From the NCBI RefSeq assembly GCF_032583975.1, contig NZ_JAWHTF010000006.1: DNA of 64,000 nt; one strand, given 5' to 3'. Numbering within the stretch: position 1 is the first letter of the stretch; every line of letters starts with the position of its first letter. This document shows positions 27,282 to 36,649 of this stretch, piece by piece. Made by a program: the position numbers and the translations under genes. The notes under the pieces were generated by a model. The model saw only the letters and a program-made list of their open reading frames with translations. It was not told the DNA's origin and searched no databases. Source of the DNA: Gilvirhabdus luticola. GTDB lineage: Bacteria > Bacteroidota > Bacteroidia > Flavobacteriales > Flavobacteriaceae.

Positions 27282-27558
27282 TTCCTATTAGAGTATTGGC
27301 ATCCTGCTCACCACTTTGACGCCATTTCATTTCGCCATCCTTGTAAATAATCAATGTAGGTAATCCTTTTACTCGTAAAGCTTCTGCAAGCTCTTTATTT
27401 TTATCAACATCAATTTTAATCACTTTAGCCTTATCACCAAGCGCGGCTGCTACATCTCTTAAAACTGGATGCATAGCAGTTGATTGTTCATTCCATTCTG
27501 TAAAGAAGTCTAAAAGAACAGGAATATCTACATCTATTAGTTCACCAAATTTTGACAT
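27262..27558 (-). CDS. Thioredoxin-fold protein without the CxxC active site
   Basis: A 98-residue protein with a thioredoxin fold: PVLLDFFTEW leads into the active-site position, KVIKIDVDKNKELAEAL follows, and the cis-Pro loop is KGLPTLIIY (Pro67). The redox motif WCGPC is replaced by W22-N-E-Q-S, and there is no Cys in the protein, so it cannot do thiol-disulfide exchange. It may act as a chaperone or scaffold; this is inference. It has its own candidate promoter (27589-27596) and overlaps the deacetylase gene tail to tail. The rest of the fold is well kept, which argues against a pseudogene. Confidence 0.9.
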   Translation of the reverse strand: MSKFGELIDVDIPVLLDFFTEWNEQSTAMHPVLRDVAAALGDKAKVIKIDVDKNKELAEALRVKGLPTLIIYKDGEMKWRQSGEQDANTLIGIIQQYV

Positions 27559-27588
27559 AGGTTAACATTTATTGGTCTCACGTAAATA

Positions 27589-27596
27589 CAAACCTA
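27589..27596 (-). promoter_or_regulatory. Candidate -7 element of the thioredoxin-like gene
   Basis: The minus strand reads TAGGTTTG, matching TAnnTTTG, 30 bases upstream of the ATG. No -33 box is found at the usual spacing. Confidence 0.45.
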
Positions 27597-27652
27597 CAAT
27601 TTTTTTATTATAAATAACTGTAAGTCAAGTAGGTTGATTCTTCTATTTATAT

Positions 27653-27672
27653 AAAAATACGAAAATTCGTAT
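27653..27672 (-). terminator. Weak terminator after the metallophosphoesterase gene
   Basis: A 7-bp inverted repeat ATACGAA-AA-TTCGTAT (27657-27672) is followed on the minus strand by TTTT. The two-base gap would have to open into a larger loop, so the hairpin is weak. It could instead be an operator. Confidence 0.4.
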
Positions 27673-27696
27673 CGTAAATATAACATTTCCTAGTAA

Positions 27697-28935
27697 TTAT
27701 ACACTATTCGATCCCTTTTTAAGCTCGATAACAGTAATTTCAGGCCAGATACCTACACGTCCTGGAAATGCTAAATATCCTAATCCACGATTTACATTGA
27801 TATATTGCCCTTTTTCCTTGTATATACCAGCCCAATACTTATATCGCCATTTTACTGGACTCCACTTAATAAATCCAGGTATTTCTATACCAAATTGCAT
27901 ACCGTGAGTATGTCCACTTAATGTTAAATGATAATGATATTCATTATCTATAACTCTCTCTTGCCAGTGTGTTGGGTCATGACTCAATAGTATTTTAAAG
28001 TCGTCTTTTTCAATATGGATTGCTGCCTTTTTTAAATCACCTTTTTGTTTGAATCCTCTACCCCAATTTTCTACACCAACAATGGCTATACGTTGATCCT
28101 TTTTTTTAATAAATCGGCTCTCGTTTAGCAGCAGATTAAACCCTAAACCCTTTTGAATAGTTTTTAAGTCTTCAAGGTTTTGTTTTTTGTCTTCTTCAGA
28201 ATTCCACTGTACATAATCTCCATAATCATGATTTCCAAAAATCGAAAAAATACCGTCCTCCGCTTTCAACCTTTTAAAAGTGTCTTGCCAAGGAATCATT
28301 TCTTTTGCCGTATTATTTACCAAATCACCTGTAAACAAAATAATGTTTGATTCTTGTTCATTCACAAGGTCAACCGCATATTCAACCTTTTCCTTATTAT
28401 CAAAGCTACCACTATGTATATCGCTTATATGTGTAATCTTGTAACCATCAAAAGCTTCAGGCAAATCATCGAAATGTAGAGTATAATTCAATACTTTGAA
28501 ATTATACTTCCCTTTTACCATTCCATACAAAAAAGACGCAAAAGGAATCGCGGCAAGACCCAATGCAATTTGACTTATGAACATTCTTCGAGATGGCAAA
28601 TAACTTCCTTCAGCTGCATTGCCTTCTGTGAAAAATTTGTAGCACGCTTGTGGTAGTCTGATAATATCTTCACCAAACATAATGACCATAATGAGTATTT
28701 TTGGAATATAAAGTGTGAGAAATAACCCTATGGCTAAATTTATTTTCGTACTAATACCAAGACTTCTATCGGATGTTTGTATTTGATAAATAAAGTTTGC
28801 TAAAACTGCCAGCGAAATAATAATGTATGTAATATTTACGCCTTTACTTCTAAAGGTTGTTCTTACAGCTTGATAAGCATAAAAGTCTATCAAAACAAAG
28901 ACTCCTATAAAAATAGCCCAACGAATCATAAACAA
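27697..28935 (-). CDS. Membrane-bound calcineurin-like metallophosphoesterase
   Basis: A 412-residue protein of the YaeI/YkuE group. Hydrophobic helices lie near 1-22, 34-52, 65-90 and 118-140, before a metallophosphoesterase domain. Metal-binding motifs are all present: HISDIHSGS, LFTGDLVNN, FGNHDYGD, LLSHDPTH and LSGHTHGMQFG. Members of this group act on lipid-linked phosphodiesters or pyrophosphates; the substrate is not evident here. It may start at the first Met or at the third residue, also Met (28929). It lies 56 bases downstream of cphA on the same strand, without a clear terminator between. Confidence 0.9.
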   Translation of the reverse strand: MFMIRWAIFIGVFVLIDFYAYQAVRTTFRSKGVNITYIIISLAVLANFIYQIQTSDRSLGISTKINLAIGLFLTLYIPKILIMVIMFGEDIIRLPQACYKFFTEGNAAEGSYLPSRRMFISQIALGLAAIPFASFLYGMVKGKYNFKVLNYTLHFDDLPEAFDGYKITHISDIHSGSFDNKEKVEYAVDLVNEQESNIILFTGDLVNNTAKEMIPWQDTFKRLKAEDGIFSIFGNHDYGDYVQWNSEEDKKQNLEDLKTIQKGLGFNLLLNESRFIKKKDQRIAIVGVENWGRGFKQKGDLKKAAIHIEKDDFKILLSHDPTHWQERVIDNEYHYHLTLSGHTHGMQFGIEIPGFIKWSPVKWRYKYWAGIYKEKGQYINVNRGLGYLAFPGRVGIWPEITVIELKKGSNSV

Positions 28936-28991
28936 TTTTTATTAAGCTGTAAAGTTAATTATTAAGTTTTCAAAGATGTCTTATAAAATTG

Positions 28992-31631
28992 TTAAACAAA
29001 ATTTAATTCGCCTTTAGTTTCCATTTCCTTGAATTTTTGAACCAGCTCTAAAGCTTCAGGAATCACATCACTACACAAAACAATTAGAGAGCCTTTAACC
29101 GCATTTTTAACTGCAAAAGTAATAGCTTCTTTTTCAGATGGAATAATAGTCGTTTTCTTATTAGAGTCTTTCATTTGTATTCCATCGTTCAACATTTTAA
29201 TAAGTTCTTGTTCTGTTTTTCCGCGTAAGCGTTTATCTTGTCTAATAATTATTTCATCAAACATTTCGGCAGCGATACTTCCTATTTTATTAGTGTCTTC
29301 CTCGCGTCTATCTCCAACTCCTGCAATGATGCCTACCTTAACTGTTGCTTTTAATTCATCTGTAAATTTTTGTAAAGCTCTCATTCCTGCCGGATTATGA
29401 GCATAATCTAATAAAATAGTAAAATCTTTAAACTCAAACAGGTTTAATCGTCCTGGAGTTTGAGACGCTGAAGGAATGAATGTTTCTAAAGCCGCTTTGA
29501 TGTCCTCAATACTTATGCCTTGCACGTGCGCCGCCAAAACTGCTCCTAAAACATTTTGTATCATAAACGTTGCTTTACCTCCATAGGTTAACGGAATATT
29601 TTCTGCTTTCATAATGCGCATTTTCCATTCGCCTCGACAAATAGTAACATATCCATTTTCGTAAACTGCAGTAATGCCGTGCAAACGTTGAAGTGCTTTT
29701 ATTCTTGGATTGTTTTCATCCATTGAAAATAATGACACATTACAATTTACTGTACGTCGCATATCATAAACCAAGTCATCATCAGCATTTAGAATGGCAT
29801 AGCCATTAGGTAATACGGTTTCTGGCACAACGCCTTTAACCTTTGCTAATTGTTCTATTGTATGAATTCCTTTTAAGCCTAAATGATCGGCCGCTACGTT
29901 GGTTACCACCGCTACATCAGATTTTTTAAACCCTAAACCAGCACGTAGCAATCCTCCTCTAGCACATTCTAAAACGGCAAAATTTACGGTTGGATCTTTT
30001 AGTACAAATTCAGCACTTGCCGGACCAGTGCAATCACCAGACATTAATAATCTATTTTGAATATAGACACCATCACTTGTAGTATAACCAACACGATACC
30101 CATTCATTTTTGCTATATGAGCTATAAGTCTAGAGGTTGTTGTTTTACCATTAGTTCCTGTAATAGCAATGATAGGAATACGCCCTGTATCTCCTTGCTT
30201 TGGAAATAACTTATCAATTACAGGTGCTGCGACATTACGAGGTAATCCCGAAGTTGGTGCCAAATGCATTCTAAATCCAGGACCAGCATTTACTTCAAGA
30301 ACTGCACCACCAGTTTCAGATAATGGTTTGGTGATATCCGTTGTCATCACATCGATGCCACAAATGTCCAAATCGATAATCTTGGAAATACGTTCAGCCA
30401 TAGATACATTAGCTGGATGCACAATATCTGTTACATCTTCAGCGGTACCGCCAGTGCTTAAATTTGCAGTGTCTTTTAAGATTAACCTTTCTCCTTCGTC
30501 TATTATAGAATCCAGAGTGTATCCAGCATCTTTTATGATAGTTTTTGTTAAATCATTAACCGTTATTTGAGTTAGTACGTTTTCATGTCCATAACCTCGT
30601 CTTGGATCCTTATTTACTTCATCTATTAATTGTTGGACTGTAGATTTTCCATCGCCAATTACATGTGCTGGAGTTCGTTTTGCAACAGCTACCAATTTGT
30701 TATTTATTACCAATAATCTATAGTCTTCGCCTGTAACAAATTTTTCTACTATAATAGCTCCGCTTCGAGAGCTTTCTTTTGCTTGTCTGAAAGCGTCAAG
30801 CGCATCTTCGTAATTTTGAATATCAACAGTTATACCACGCCCATGATTACCATCAACAGGCTTTATTACCAGCGGATAGCCAACATAACGACAAGCATCT
30901 TTTAGACTACTTTCTCTACGGATAATGTCTCCACGAGGAACTTCTACTTCAGCCTGTTCTAATAAATATTTTGTGTCTTCCTTATCGCATGCCAATTCTA
31001 CACCAATACTACTCGTTTCACTAGTAACTGTTGCTTGAATGCGTTTTTGATTTGCGCCATAACCTAATTGGCATAACGAATATTTATTCAATCTTATCCA
31101 AGGAATACCTCTTGCTTCCGCTTCTTCTACGATAGAACCCGTACTAGGTCCCAATCTAGAACTTTCTCGAAGTTCTCGCATTTTCTGAATATCATCAGTC
31201 ATATCATAATCTTCTCCAGCAATTAAAGCTTCACAAATCTTTACTGAAACTTCAGCTGCAAATCGCCCAACTGATTCTTCCATATAAGCGAATACCACAT
31301 TATAAACTCCATGTTCTCCATAACCACGTGTTCTTCCAAAACCAACATCCATTCCTGCTAGTGTCTGGATTTCAAGTGCAATATGTTCTATAATATGACC
31401 CATCCAAGTACCTTCTTCAACACGTTGAAAAAAGCCACCAGGTTCACCGACAGAACAGCGATGCTCATACATTGTTGGAAACATATTTTTCAGTCTATCA
31501 TAAAATCCGTCAATCTTGTTTGATGGTAAATCTTCCATTTCTTCAAGATCTAAAACCATGACTATCAATTTATGACGTCTTACCGACCAATAATTTGGTC
31601 CTCTCATGGCATTAATCTCTCTTATTTTCAT
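28992..31631 (-). CDS. cphA: Cyanophycin synthetase
   Basis: An 879-residue enzyme that polymerises Asp and Arg into cyanophycin, a nitrogen store, using ATP. The three-part architecture is complete: an N-terminal domain (1-160), an ATP-grasp domain (about 215-480, with VIKPVDGNHGRGITV and VLEVNAGPGFRMH) that adds Asp, and a Mur-ligase-like domain with P-loop ITGTNGKTTTSRLI (about 492) and LLDYAHNPAGM that adds Arg. The length matches canonical CphA. The cyanophycinase gene diverges 110 bases away and an isoaspartyl peptidase follows it, which supports the assignment over other ATP-grasp/Mur fusions. Confidence 0.95.
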   Translation of the reverse strand: MKIREINAMRGPNYWSVRRHKLIVMVLDLEEMEDLPSNKIDGFYDRLKNMFPTMYEHRCSVGEPGGFFQRVEEGTWMGHIIEHIALEIQTLAGMDVGFGRTRGYGEHGVYNVVFAYMEESVGRFAAEVSVKICEALIAGEDYDMTDDIQKMRELRESSRLGPSTGSIVEEAEARGIPWIRLNKYSLCQLGYGANQKRIQATVTSETSSIGVELACDKEDTKYLLEQAEVEVPRGDIIRRESSLKDACRYVGYPLVIKPVDGNHGRGITVDIQNYEDALDAFRQAKESSRSGAIIVEKFVTGEDYRLLVINNKLVAVAKRTPAHVIGDGKSTVQQLIDEVNKDPRRGYGHENVLTQITVNDLTKTIIKDAGYTLDSIIDEGERLILKDTANLSTGGTAEDVTDIVHPANVSMAERISKIIDLDICGIDVMTTDITKPLSETGGAVLEVNAGPGFRMHLAPTSGLPRNVAAPVIDKLFPKQGDTGRIPIIAITGTNGKTTTSRLIAHIAKMNGYRVGYTTSDGVYIQNRLLMSGDCTGPASAEFVLKDPTVNFAVLECARGGLLRAGLGFKKSDVAVVTNVAADHLGLKGIHTIEQLAKVKGVVPETVLPNGYAILNADDDLVYDMRRTVNCNVSLFSMDENNPRIKALQRLHGITAVYENGYVTICRGEWKMRIMKAENIPLTYGGKATFMIQNVLGAVLAAHVQGISIEDIKAALETFIPSASQTPGRLNLFEFKDFTILLDYAHNPAGMRALQKFTDELKATVKVGIIAGVGDRREEDTNKIGSIAAEMFDEIIIRQDKRLRGKTEQELIKMLNDGIQMKDSNKKTTIIPSEKEAITFAVKNAVKGSLIVLCSDVIPEALELVQKFKEMETKGELNFV

Positions 31632-31700
31632 ATTGCTTTGATTTAATTATTTATTGAGAAAGATTATAAATATATGCATTTATCTATAAAATATTTAGTT

Positions 31701-31708
31701 TATTTTTG
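31701..31708 (+). promoter_or_regulatory. Candidate -7 element of cphB
   Basis: TATTTTTG matches TAnnTTTG and lies 33 bases before the ATG at 31742. It contains the TTG triplet at 31706 that could otherwise be mistaken for an upstream start codon. Confidence 0.5.
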
Positions 31709-31741
31709 ACACATAATTTAAATAGATTAGACCATATACAT

Positions 31742-32599
31742 ATGATAAAAGGCACATTAATCCCTATTGGTGGAAATGAAGATAAAGGATTTGAAGATGA
31801 TGAAATTCATAGATTGGATTATATCGAAGAAGGCATTTTATCTCATGTGGTTGAAGAAGCTGGAGGCATCCATGCAAACATTGTGGTTATACCAACAGCG
31901 TCGAGCATTCCTCTTGAAATCGGCAAAAATTACACAACTGCTTTTTCTACTTTAGGATGTAATAATGTTGAAATTTTAGATATCAGAACTAAAAAAGATG
32001 CCGAGACTCCTCAAGCCATATCACTAATTCAAAAGGCGAATTGTGTGATGTTTTCTGGAGGTAATCAAGCAAAAATCTCTAAATATATTGGTAACACCTC
32101 GGTACATAACATTTTATGTGACCGTTATAAAAATGATTCTGGATTTGTCATTGCTGGGACTAGTGCTGGTGCTATGGCCATGACTAACGAAATGATTGCT
32201 GGAGGCAGTAGTACAAAAGCTTTTAAAAAAGGCGCTGTGATTATGCGTAAGGGTTTAAATTTAATTCCAGAAGTTATTGTTGATACGCATTTTATTCAAC
32301 GTGGTCGTTTTGGTCGTATCTCTGAAGCAGTTGCAAAATTTCCTGATTTGGTTGGTATAGGTTTAGCTGAAGATACTGGGCTCATTATAAAAAATGGTAA
32401 CGATTGCACTGTTATTGGATCGGGTATGGCCATTGTTTTTGATGGTAGCAACCTTTCTCATAACAATGAGAAAATTCTTAAGGTAGGAACACCGATGACC
32501 ATGACCAATTTAAAAATTCATGTCTTGGCTAATGGAGATCATTATTATATTGATACAAGACAAATAAAAGTACTTCCAATTGAATCTCCTTTTGTATAG
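31742..32599 (+). CDS. cphB: Cyanophycinase
   Basis: A Ser hydrolase of peptidase family S51 (285 aa) that cuts cyanophycin into beta-Asp-Arg dipeptides. Visible are MFSGGNQAK, the nucleophile elbow GTSAGAMAM (Ser near 140) and VDTHFIQRGRFGRISEAV, which is characteristic of cyanophycinases. I place the start at the ATG at 31742 (MIKGTLIPIGGNED). The frame is open back to a TTG at 31706, but that TTG is part of the -7 promoter element. It diverges from cphA and converges on the isoaspartyl peptidase gene. Confidence 0.93.
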   Translation: MIKGTLIPIGGNEDKGFEDDEIHRLDYIEEGILSHVVEEAGGIHANIVVIPTASSIPLEIGKNYTTAFSTLGCNNVEILDIRTKKDAETPQAISLIQKANCVMFSGGNQAKISKYIGNTSVHNILCDRYKNDSGFVIAGTSAGAMAMTNEMIAGGSSTKAFKKGAVIMRKGLNLIPEVIVDTHFIQRGRFGRISEAVAKFPDLVGIGLAEDTGLIIKNGNDCTVIGSGMAIVFDGSNLSHNNEKILKVGTPMTMTNLKIHVLANGDHYYIDTRQIKVLPIESPFV

Positions 32600-32612
32600 T
32601 TTTTTAAAGATT

Positions 32613-32720
32613 GGCATCATTGTGAGAAGTCCCATTTACTATTGGGGAGACGTGGTAATCTCTTAAATAGGAGTATGCATTATACAGATTGCACAGCAAA
32701 TAAATTTGCTTCGCAATGAC
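32613..32720. repeat. Degenerate REP-like palindromic repeat
   Basis: The intergenic stretch carries CATTGTGAG near 32619 and GACGTGGTAATCTC near 32649 on the left. On the right are CAGATTGC near 32685 and TTCGCAATGAC ending at 32720. Read inward from both ends these are approximate inverted copies of the widespread palindromic element built from GTCATTGCGAG and GTGGCAATCT. It lies between two converging genes, a common position for such elements. Confidence 0.65.
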
Positions 32721-32739
32721 AAGGTAATTGTAATGAAGC

Positions 32740-33669
32740 CTACTTATAGATAGCAATGTCTTCTTCTCCGTTCGAAGATTTGCAGGCTCGGTACATGCCT
32801 TCCGTATTAAACGGCATCGCAATATTACCTTGAGCATCAACTGCTATTAAACCACCATCGCCGTTAATTTCTAGAATACGCTTGTTTATTACCTCGTTTG
32901 TTGCTTCTTCAAGAGATAAGCCTTTGTGCTCCATTAAACAAGACACGTCATACGCCACAACACCACGAATAAAAAATTCGCCACTACCTGTACAACTCAC
33001 AGCACAGGTTTTGTTGTTAGCATAATTACCAGAACCAATCATTGGGCTGTCGCCAACACGACCCCATTTTTTATTAGTCATGCCTCCAGTAGATGTTGCT
33101 GCAGCAATGTTCCCATTTTGGTCGCAGGCTACTGCACCTACCGTTCCGAATTTTGAATCTTTTTTCACAGAATGATCCAATTGAAAATTATCGGTGTCCT
33201 TTATTTCCTGCCATTGTTTGAAACGGAAGGCATCATAAAAATAGTTTTCTTCTTCAAGTTTATAATCTAATTGCTTGGCAAATTCCAAAGCGCCTTCACC
33301 AGCTAAAAACACGTGTTCACTTTTTTCCATGACATCACGGGCTAAACTAACTGGATTCTTAATTCCTGTGATTAAACTCACAGCACCAGCCATAAGATTC
33401 TTGCCATCCATGATAGCTGCATCCATTTCATGGGTACCATTTGCAGTAAATACAGAGCCTTTCCCTGCATTAAATAATGGGGAATCTTCGAGTGAGATCA
33501 CCGCTTCTTCAACTGCCTGAACGGCTGTTCCACCTTGCTCCAATATGGCATAACCTATGCTTAATGCAACTTTTAATGCTGATTTATATCTGAATTCTAA
33601 TTCTGGTGTCATCATGCCTTTTACCAAGGTTCCGGCGCCTCCATGAATCGCAATTGAAAATGTTTTCAT
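32740..33669 (-). CDS. Isoaspartyl peptidase / plant-type L-asparaginase
   Basis: A 309-residue Ntn-hydrolase that removes beta-linked Asp from dipeptides. The precursor cleaves itself before the nucleophile Thr in FGTVGAVACD (about residue 175). The beta-subunit pocket STGGMTNKKWGRVGDSPMIG and the HGGAG near the N-terminus are intact. Family members degrade the beta-Asp-Arg dipeptides released by cyanophycinase, so its position beside cphB and cphA suggests it completes that pathway. It converges on cphB, with a REP-like repeat between them. Confidence 0.94.
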   Translation of the reverse strand: MKTFSIAIHGGAGTLVKGMMTPELEFRYKSALKVALSIGYAILEQGGTAVQAVEEAVISLEDSPLFNAGKGSVFTANGTHEMDAAIMDGKNLMAGAVSLITGIKNPVSLARDVMEKSEHVFLAGEGALEFAKQLDYKLEEENYFYDAFRFKQWQEIKDTDNFQLDHSVKKDSKFGTVGAVACDQNGNIAAATSTGGMTNKKWGRVGDSPMIGSGNYANNKTCAVSCTGSGEFFIRGVVAYDVSCLMEHKGLSLEEATNEVINKRILEINGDGGLIAVDAQGNIAMPFNTEGMYRACKSSNGEEDIAIYK

Positions 33670-33759
33670 TGATACTAAAATTAACTTCGGAAAATTACAA
33701 ATTGCATTTCAATCCACAATTAAGTTTTGTAGTTTTATAGTCTTCAACAAAAAACAAAT

Positions 33760-36612
33760 ATGTCAGAACAAAAACGCCTTTTTCTAGTTGATGCCTATGC
33801 CTTAATATTTCGAGGGTATTATGCCTTTATAAAAAATCCAAGAATTAATAGCAAAGGAGTTGATACTTCTGCAATTATGGGTTTTATGAACTCACTTTTA
33901 GATGTGATTAAACGAGAGCGTCCAGACCATCTCGCTGTTTGTTTTGACAAAGGTGGTAGTGTTGACCGTGTAGAGATGTTTGAAGCCTATAAGGCAAATA
34001 GAGATGAAACACCCGAAGCTATTAAAATAGCTGTACCTTATATACAAGAGATCTTAAAAGCCATGCATATTCCTATCATGGTTAAAGAAGGCTATGAAGC
34101 TGATGATGTCATTGGAACCCTTTCTAAACAAGCCGAAAAAGAAGGCTACCAAACTTTTATGGTAACTCCTGATAAAGATTTTGCACAATTGGTTTCAGAA
34201 AATATTTTTATGTATAGACCTAAATCGTTTGGTGGTGGTTACGAAACTTGGGGTATTTCAGAAGTTCAAAAAAAGTTTGAGGTTGAAAGACCCGAGCAAG
34301 TCATTGACTTTTTAGGCATGATGGGAGATTCTTCCGATAATATTCCAGGATTGCCTGGTGTTGGTGAAAAAACTGCCAAAAAATTCATTCAAGCCTATGG
34401 AAGTATGGAAGGGTTATTGGCAAATACGCATGAACTGAAAGGTAAAATGAAGGAAAAGGTTGAAGCTTCTAAAGAACTAGGTATGCTCTCCAAAGAATTG
34501 GCTCGTATTATGCTTGATGTACCAGTGACATTTGATGCCAAAGATTTTGAGCTTGATCATCCTGATATTCAAAAAGTTACTGAAATTTTTCAGGAGTTGG
34601 AATTTAGACGATTGACAGAAAATTTCTTAAAAACCTTTTCTGTGGAAGCATCTGCTTCTTCACCTGAAATAACATCAACCTCAACAAAAGAGGAAGTAAA
34701 AGTCACTTCTAAAGAAAAAGTTGCTGCAGGAGCTGGACAGTTTTCATTGTTTGGAACGAATTCTTCAGAAGAAACGGAAATTATTTCAGAATATACCAGA
34801 AAAACTGCTGAAACCACTTCACATTTTTATCAAGCCGTAGCTACTGGATTTTCAACAAAATTGTTTGTAAAGAATTTGATGAACCAGAAATCTGTTTGTT
34901 TTGATACCGAAACTACAGGGTTAAATCCGCTAACTGCAGAATTGGTTGGTATTGCCTTTTCATGGGAAGTCGGTAAAGGATTTTACTTGCCATTTCCAGA
35001 AGACAAATCTGAAGCTCAAGAACTTATCGAGCAATTACGTCCATTTTTTGAAAATGAAGACATTCAAAAAATTGGTCAGAACTTAAAATATGATGTTAAA
35101 GTTTTAGCAAAATACAATATCGAGCTAAAAGGGAAACTTTTTGATACCATGCTGGCACATTACCTCATCAATCCAGATATGCGCCATAATATGGATGTTT
35201 TGGCTGAAACATATCTGAACTACACACCTATTTCTATAGAAACGCTAATTGGCAAAAAAGGGAAAAATCAGTTGTCCATGCGAGACGTTCCTTTGGACAA
35301 GCAAACCGAATATGCCGTTGAAGACGCTGATATTACACTTCAACTTAAAGAACATTTCCAAAATGAATTGGGTGAAGCTAACACTCAAAAACTCTTTGAT
35401 GAGATTGAGATTCCATTGCTTCGCGTATTGGCTGCTATGGAATTAGAAGGCATCAATTTGGATTCAGAATTTCTAAAATCATTATCTTATCAACTAGATA
35501 TGGATATTAAAGATTTGGAAAGCAAAATATATGCTGAAGCTGGAGAAGAATTTAATATTGCTTCACCAAAACAGCTAGGGGAAATCCTGTTTGATAAAAT
35601 GAAATTGGTAGATAAACCTAAAAAAACCAAAACAGGTCAATATTCTACAGCAGAAGATGTATTGACTTATCTTGCTAAAGATCATCAAATAATTCAACAC
35701 ATATTAGATTTTAGAGGTTTATCTAAACTTAAAAGTACTTATGTTGATGCCTTGCCTTTGCAAGTGGAACCTTCAACTGGCCGAGTACATACCGATTATA
35801 TGCAAACCGTTGCTGCAACAGGACGTTTAAGTAGTAACAATCCGAATTTACAAAATATTCCTATTCGCACAGAACGTGGCAGACAAGTAAGGAAAGCCTT
35901 TATTCCGCGTAATGAAGATTATACATTATTGGCAGCAGATTATAGCCAAATAGAATTACGTATTATAGCTGCATTGAGTGAAGAAAATACCATGATAGAA
36001 GCTTTTAAACAAGGTGAAGATATTCATGCATCAACCGCTTCAAAAGTGTTTAACGTTCCCATTTCTGAAGTCACTAGAGAGCAACGTAGTAATGCCAAAA
36101 CGGTAAACTTTGGAATTATATATGGTGTATCTGCTTTCGGTTTAAGTAACCAAACCGACTTATCTAGAAGTGAGGCCAAAGAATTGATTGAAACTTATTA
36201 TCAAACCTATCCAAAACTGAAAAATTATATTGGGAAACAAGTTGATTTTGCGCGCGACCATGGATATGTTCAGACTGTTTTAGGCAGACGTAGGTATTTA
36301 AAAGATATCAATTCCAGAAACGCTGTTGTACGTAGTGCGGCAGAGCGCAATGCAGTAAATGCACCTATACAAGGTAGTGCTGCAGATATTATTAAAATTG
36401 CCATGATCAAGATTTATGAGAAATTACAGGAAGGTAATTATAAAACCAAAATGTTGTTACAAGTACATGACGAATTGGTTTTTGATGTATATAGGCCAGA
36501 GCTAGATACCATCAAAACTTTGGTGAAGACCGAAATGGAATCTGCTTATCAGCTTTCAGTTCCATTAGATGTAGATCTTGATATTGGTGATAATTGGTTG
36601 GAAGCGCATTAA
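33760..36612 (+). CDS. polA: DNA polymerase I
   Basis: A 950-residue repair and Okazaki-processing polymerase. The 5'-3' exonuclease domain (1 to about 290) contains YEADDVIGTL, FMVTPDKDFAQLV and GMMGDSSDNIPGLPGVGEKTA. The 3'-5' proofreading domain keeps its acidic residues (VCFDTETTGLNP, NLKYDVKVLAKY, YAVEDADITL), so it should be active. Polymerase motifs are DYSQIELRIIAALS (A), RSNAKTVNFGIIYGVSAFG (B) and LLQVHDELVFD (C). A variable acidic linker lies at about 300-350. It is transcribed alone, with accessory-looking DNA downstream. Confidence 0.98.
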   Translation: MSEQKRLFLVDAYALIFRGYYAFIKNPRINSKGVDTSAIMGFMNSLLDVIKRERPDHLAVCFDKGGSVDRVEMFEAYKANRDETPEAIKIAVPYIQEILKAMHIPIMVKEGYEADDVIGTLSKQAEKEGYQTFMVTPDKDFAQLVSENIFMYRPKSFGGGYETWGISEVQKKFEVERPEQVIDFLGMMGDSSDNIPGLPGVGEKTAKKFIQAYGSMEGLLANTHELKGKMKEKVEASKELGMLSKELARIMLDVPVTFDAKDFELDHPDIQKVTEIFQELEFRRLTENFLKTFSVEASASSPEITSTSTKEEVKVTSKEKVAAGAGQFSLFGTNSSEETEIISEYTRKTAETTSHFYQAVATGFSTKLFVKNLMNQKSVCFDTETTGLNPLTAELVGIAFSWEVGKGFYLPFPEDKSEAQELIEQLRPFFENEDIQKIGQNLKYDVKVLAKYNIELKGKLFDTMLAHYLINPDMRHNMDVLAETYLNYTPISIETLIGKKGKNQLSMRDVPLDKQTEYAVEDADITLQLKEHFQNELGEANTQKLFDEIEIPLLRVLAAMELEGINLDSEFLKSLSYQLDMDIKDLESKIYAEAGEEFNIASPKQLGEILFDKMKLVDKPKKTKTGQYSTAEDVLTYLAKDHQIIQHILDFRGLSKLKSTYVDALPLQVEPSTGRVHTDYMQTVAATGRLSSNNPNLQNIPIRTERGRQVRKAFIPRNEDYTLLAADYSQIELRIIAALSEENTMIEAFKQGEDIHASTASKVFNVPISEVTREQRSNAKTVNFGIIYGVSAFGLSNQTDLSRSEAKELIETYYQTYPKLKNYIGKQVDFARDHGYVQTVLGRRRYLKDINSRNAVVRSAAERNAVNAPIQGSAADIIKIAMIKIYEKLQEGNYKTKMLLQVHDELVFDVYRPELDTIKTLVKTEMESAYQLSVPLDVDLDIGDNWLEAH

Positions 36613-36649
36613 GACTTCCATTCAAAATATATTAAATGAATCAGCGAGA

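Noticed and set aside
31706..31741. Upstream TTG start extending CphB by 12 residues
   Set aside because: The TTG is the end of a TATTTTTG promoter element, and the extra residues are not typical of the family; the ATG at 31742 fits better.
32604..32840. 78-codon minus-strand ORF at the 3' end of the isoaspartyl peptidase
   Set aside because: It crosses the REP-like repeat and overlaps a well-supported gene in another frame.
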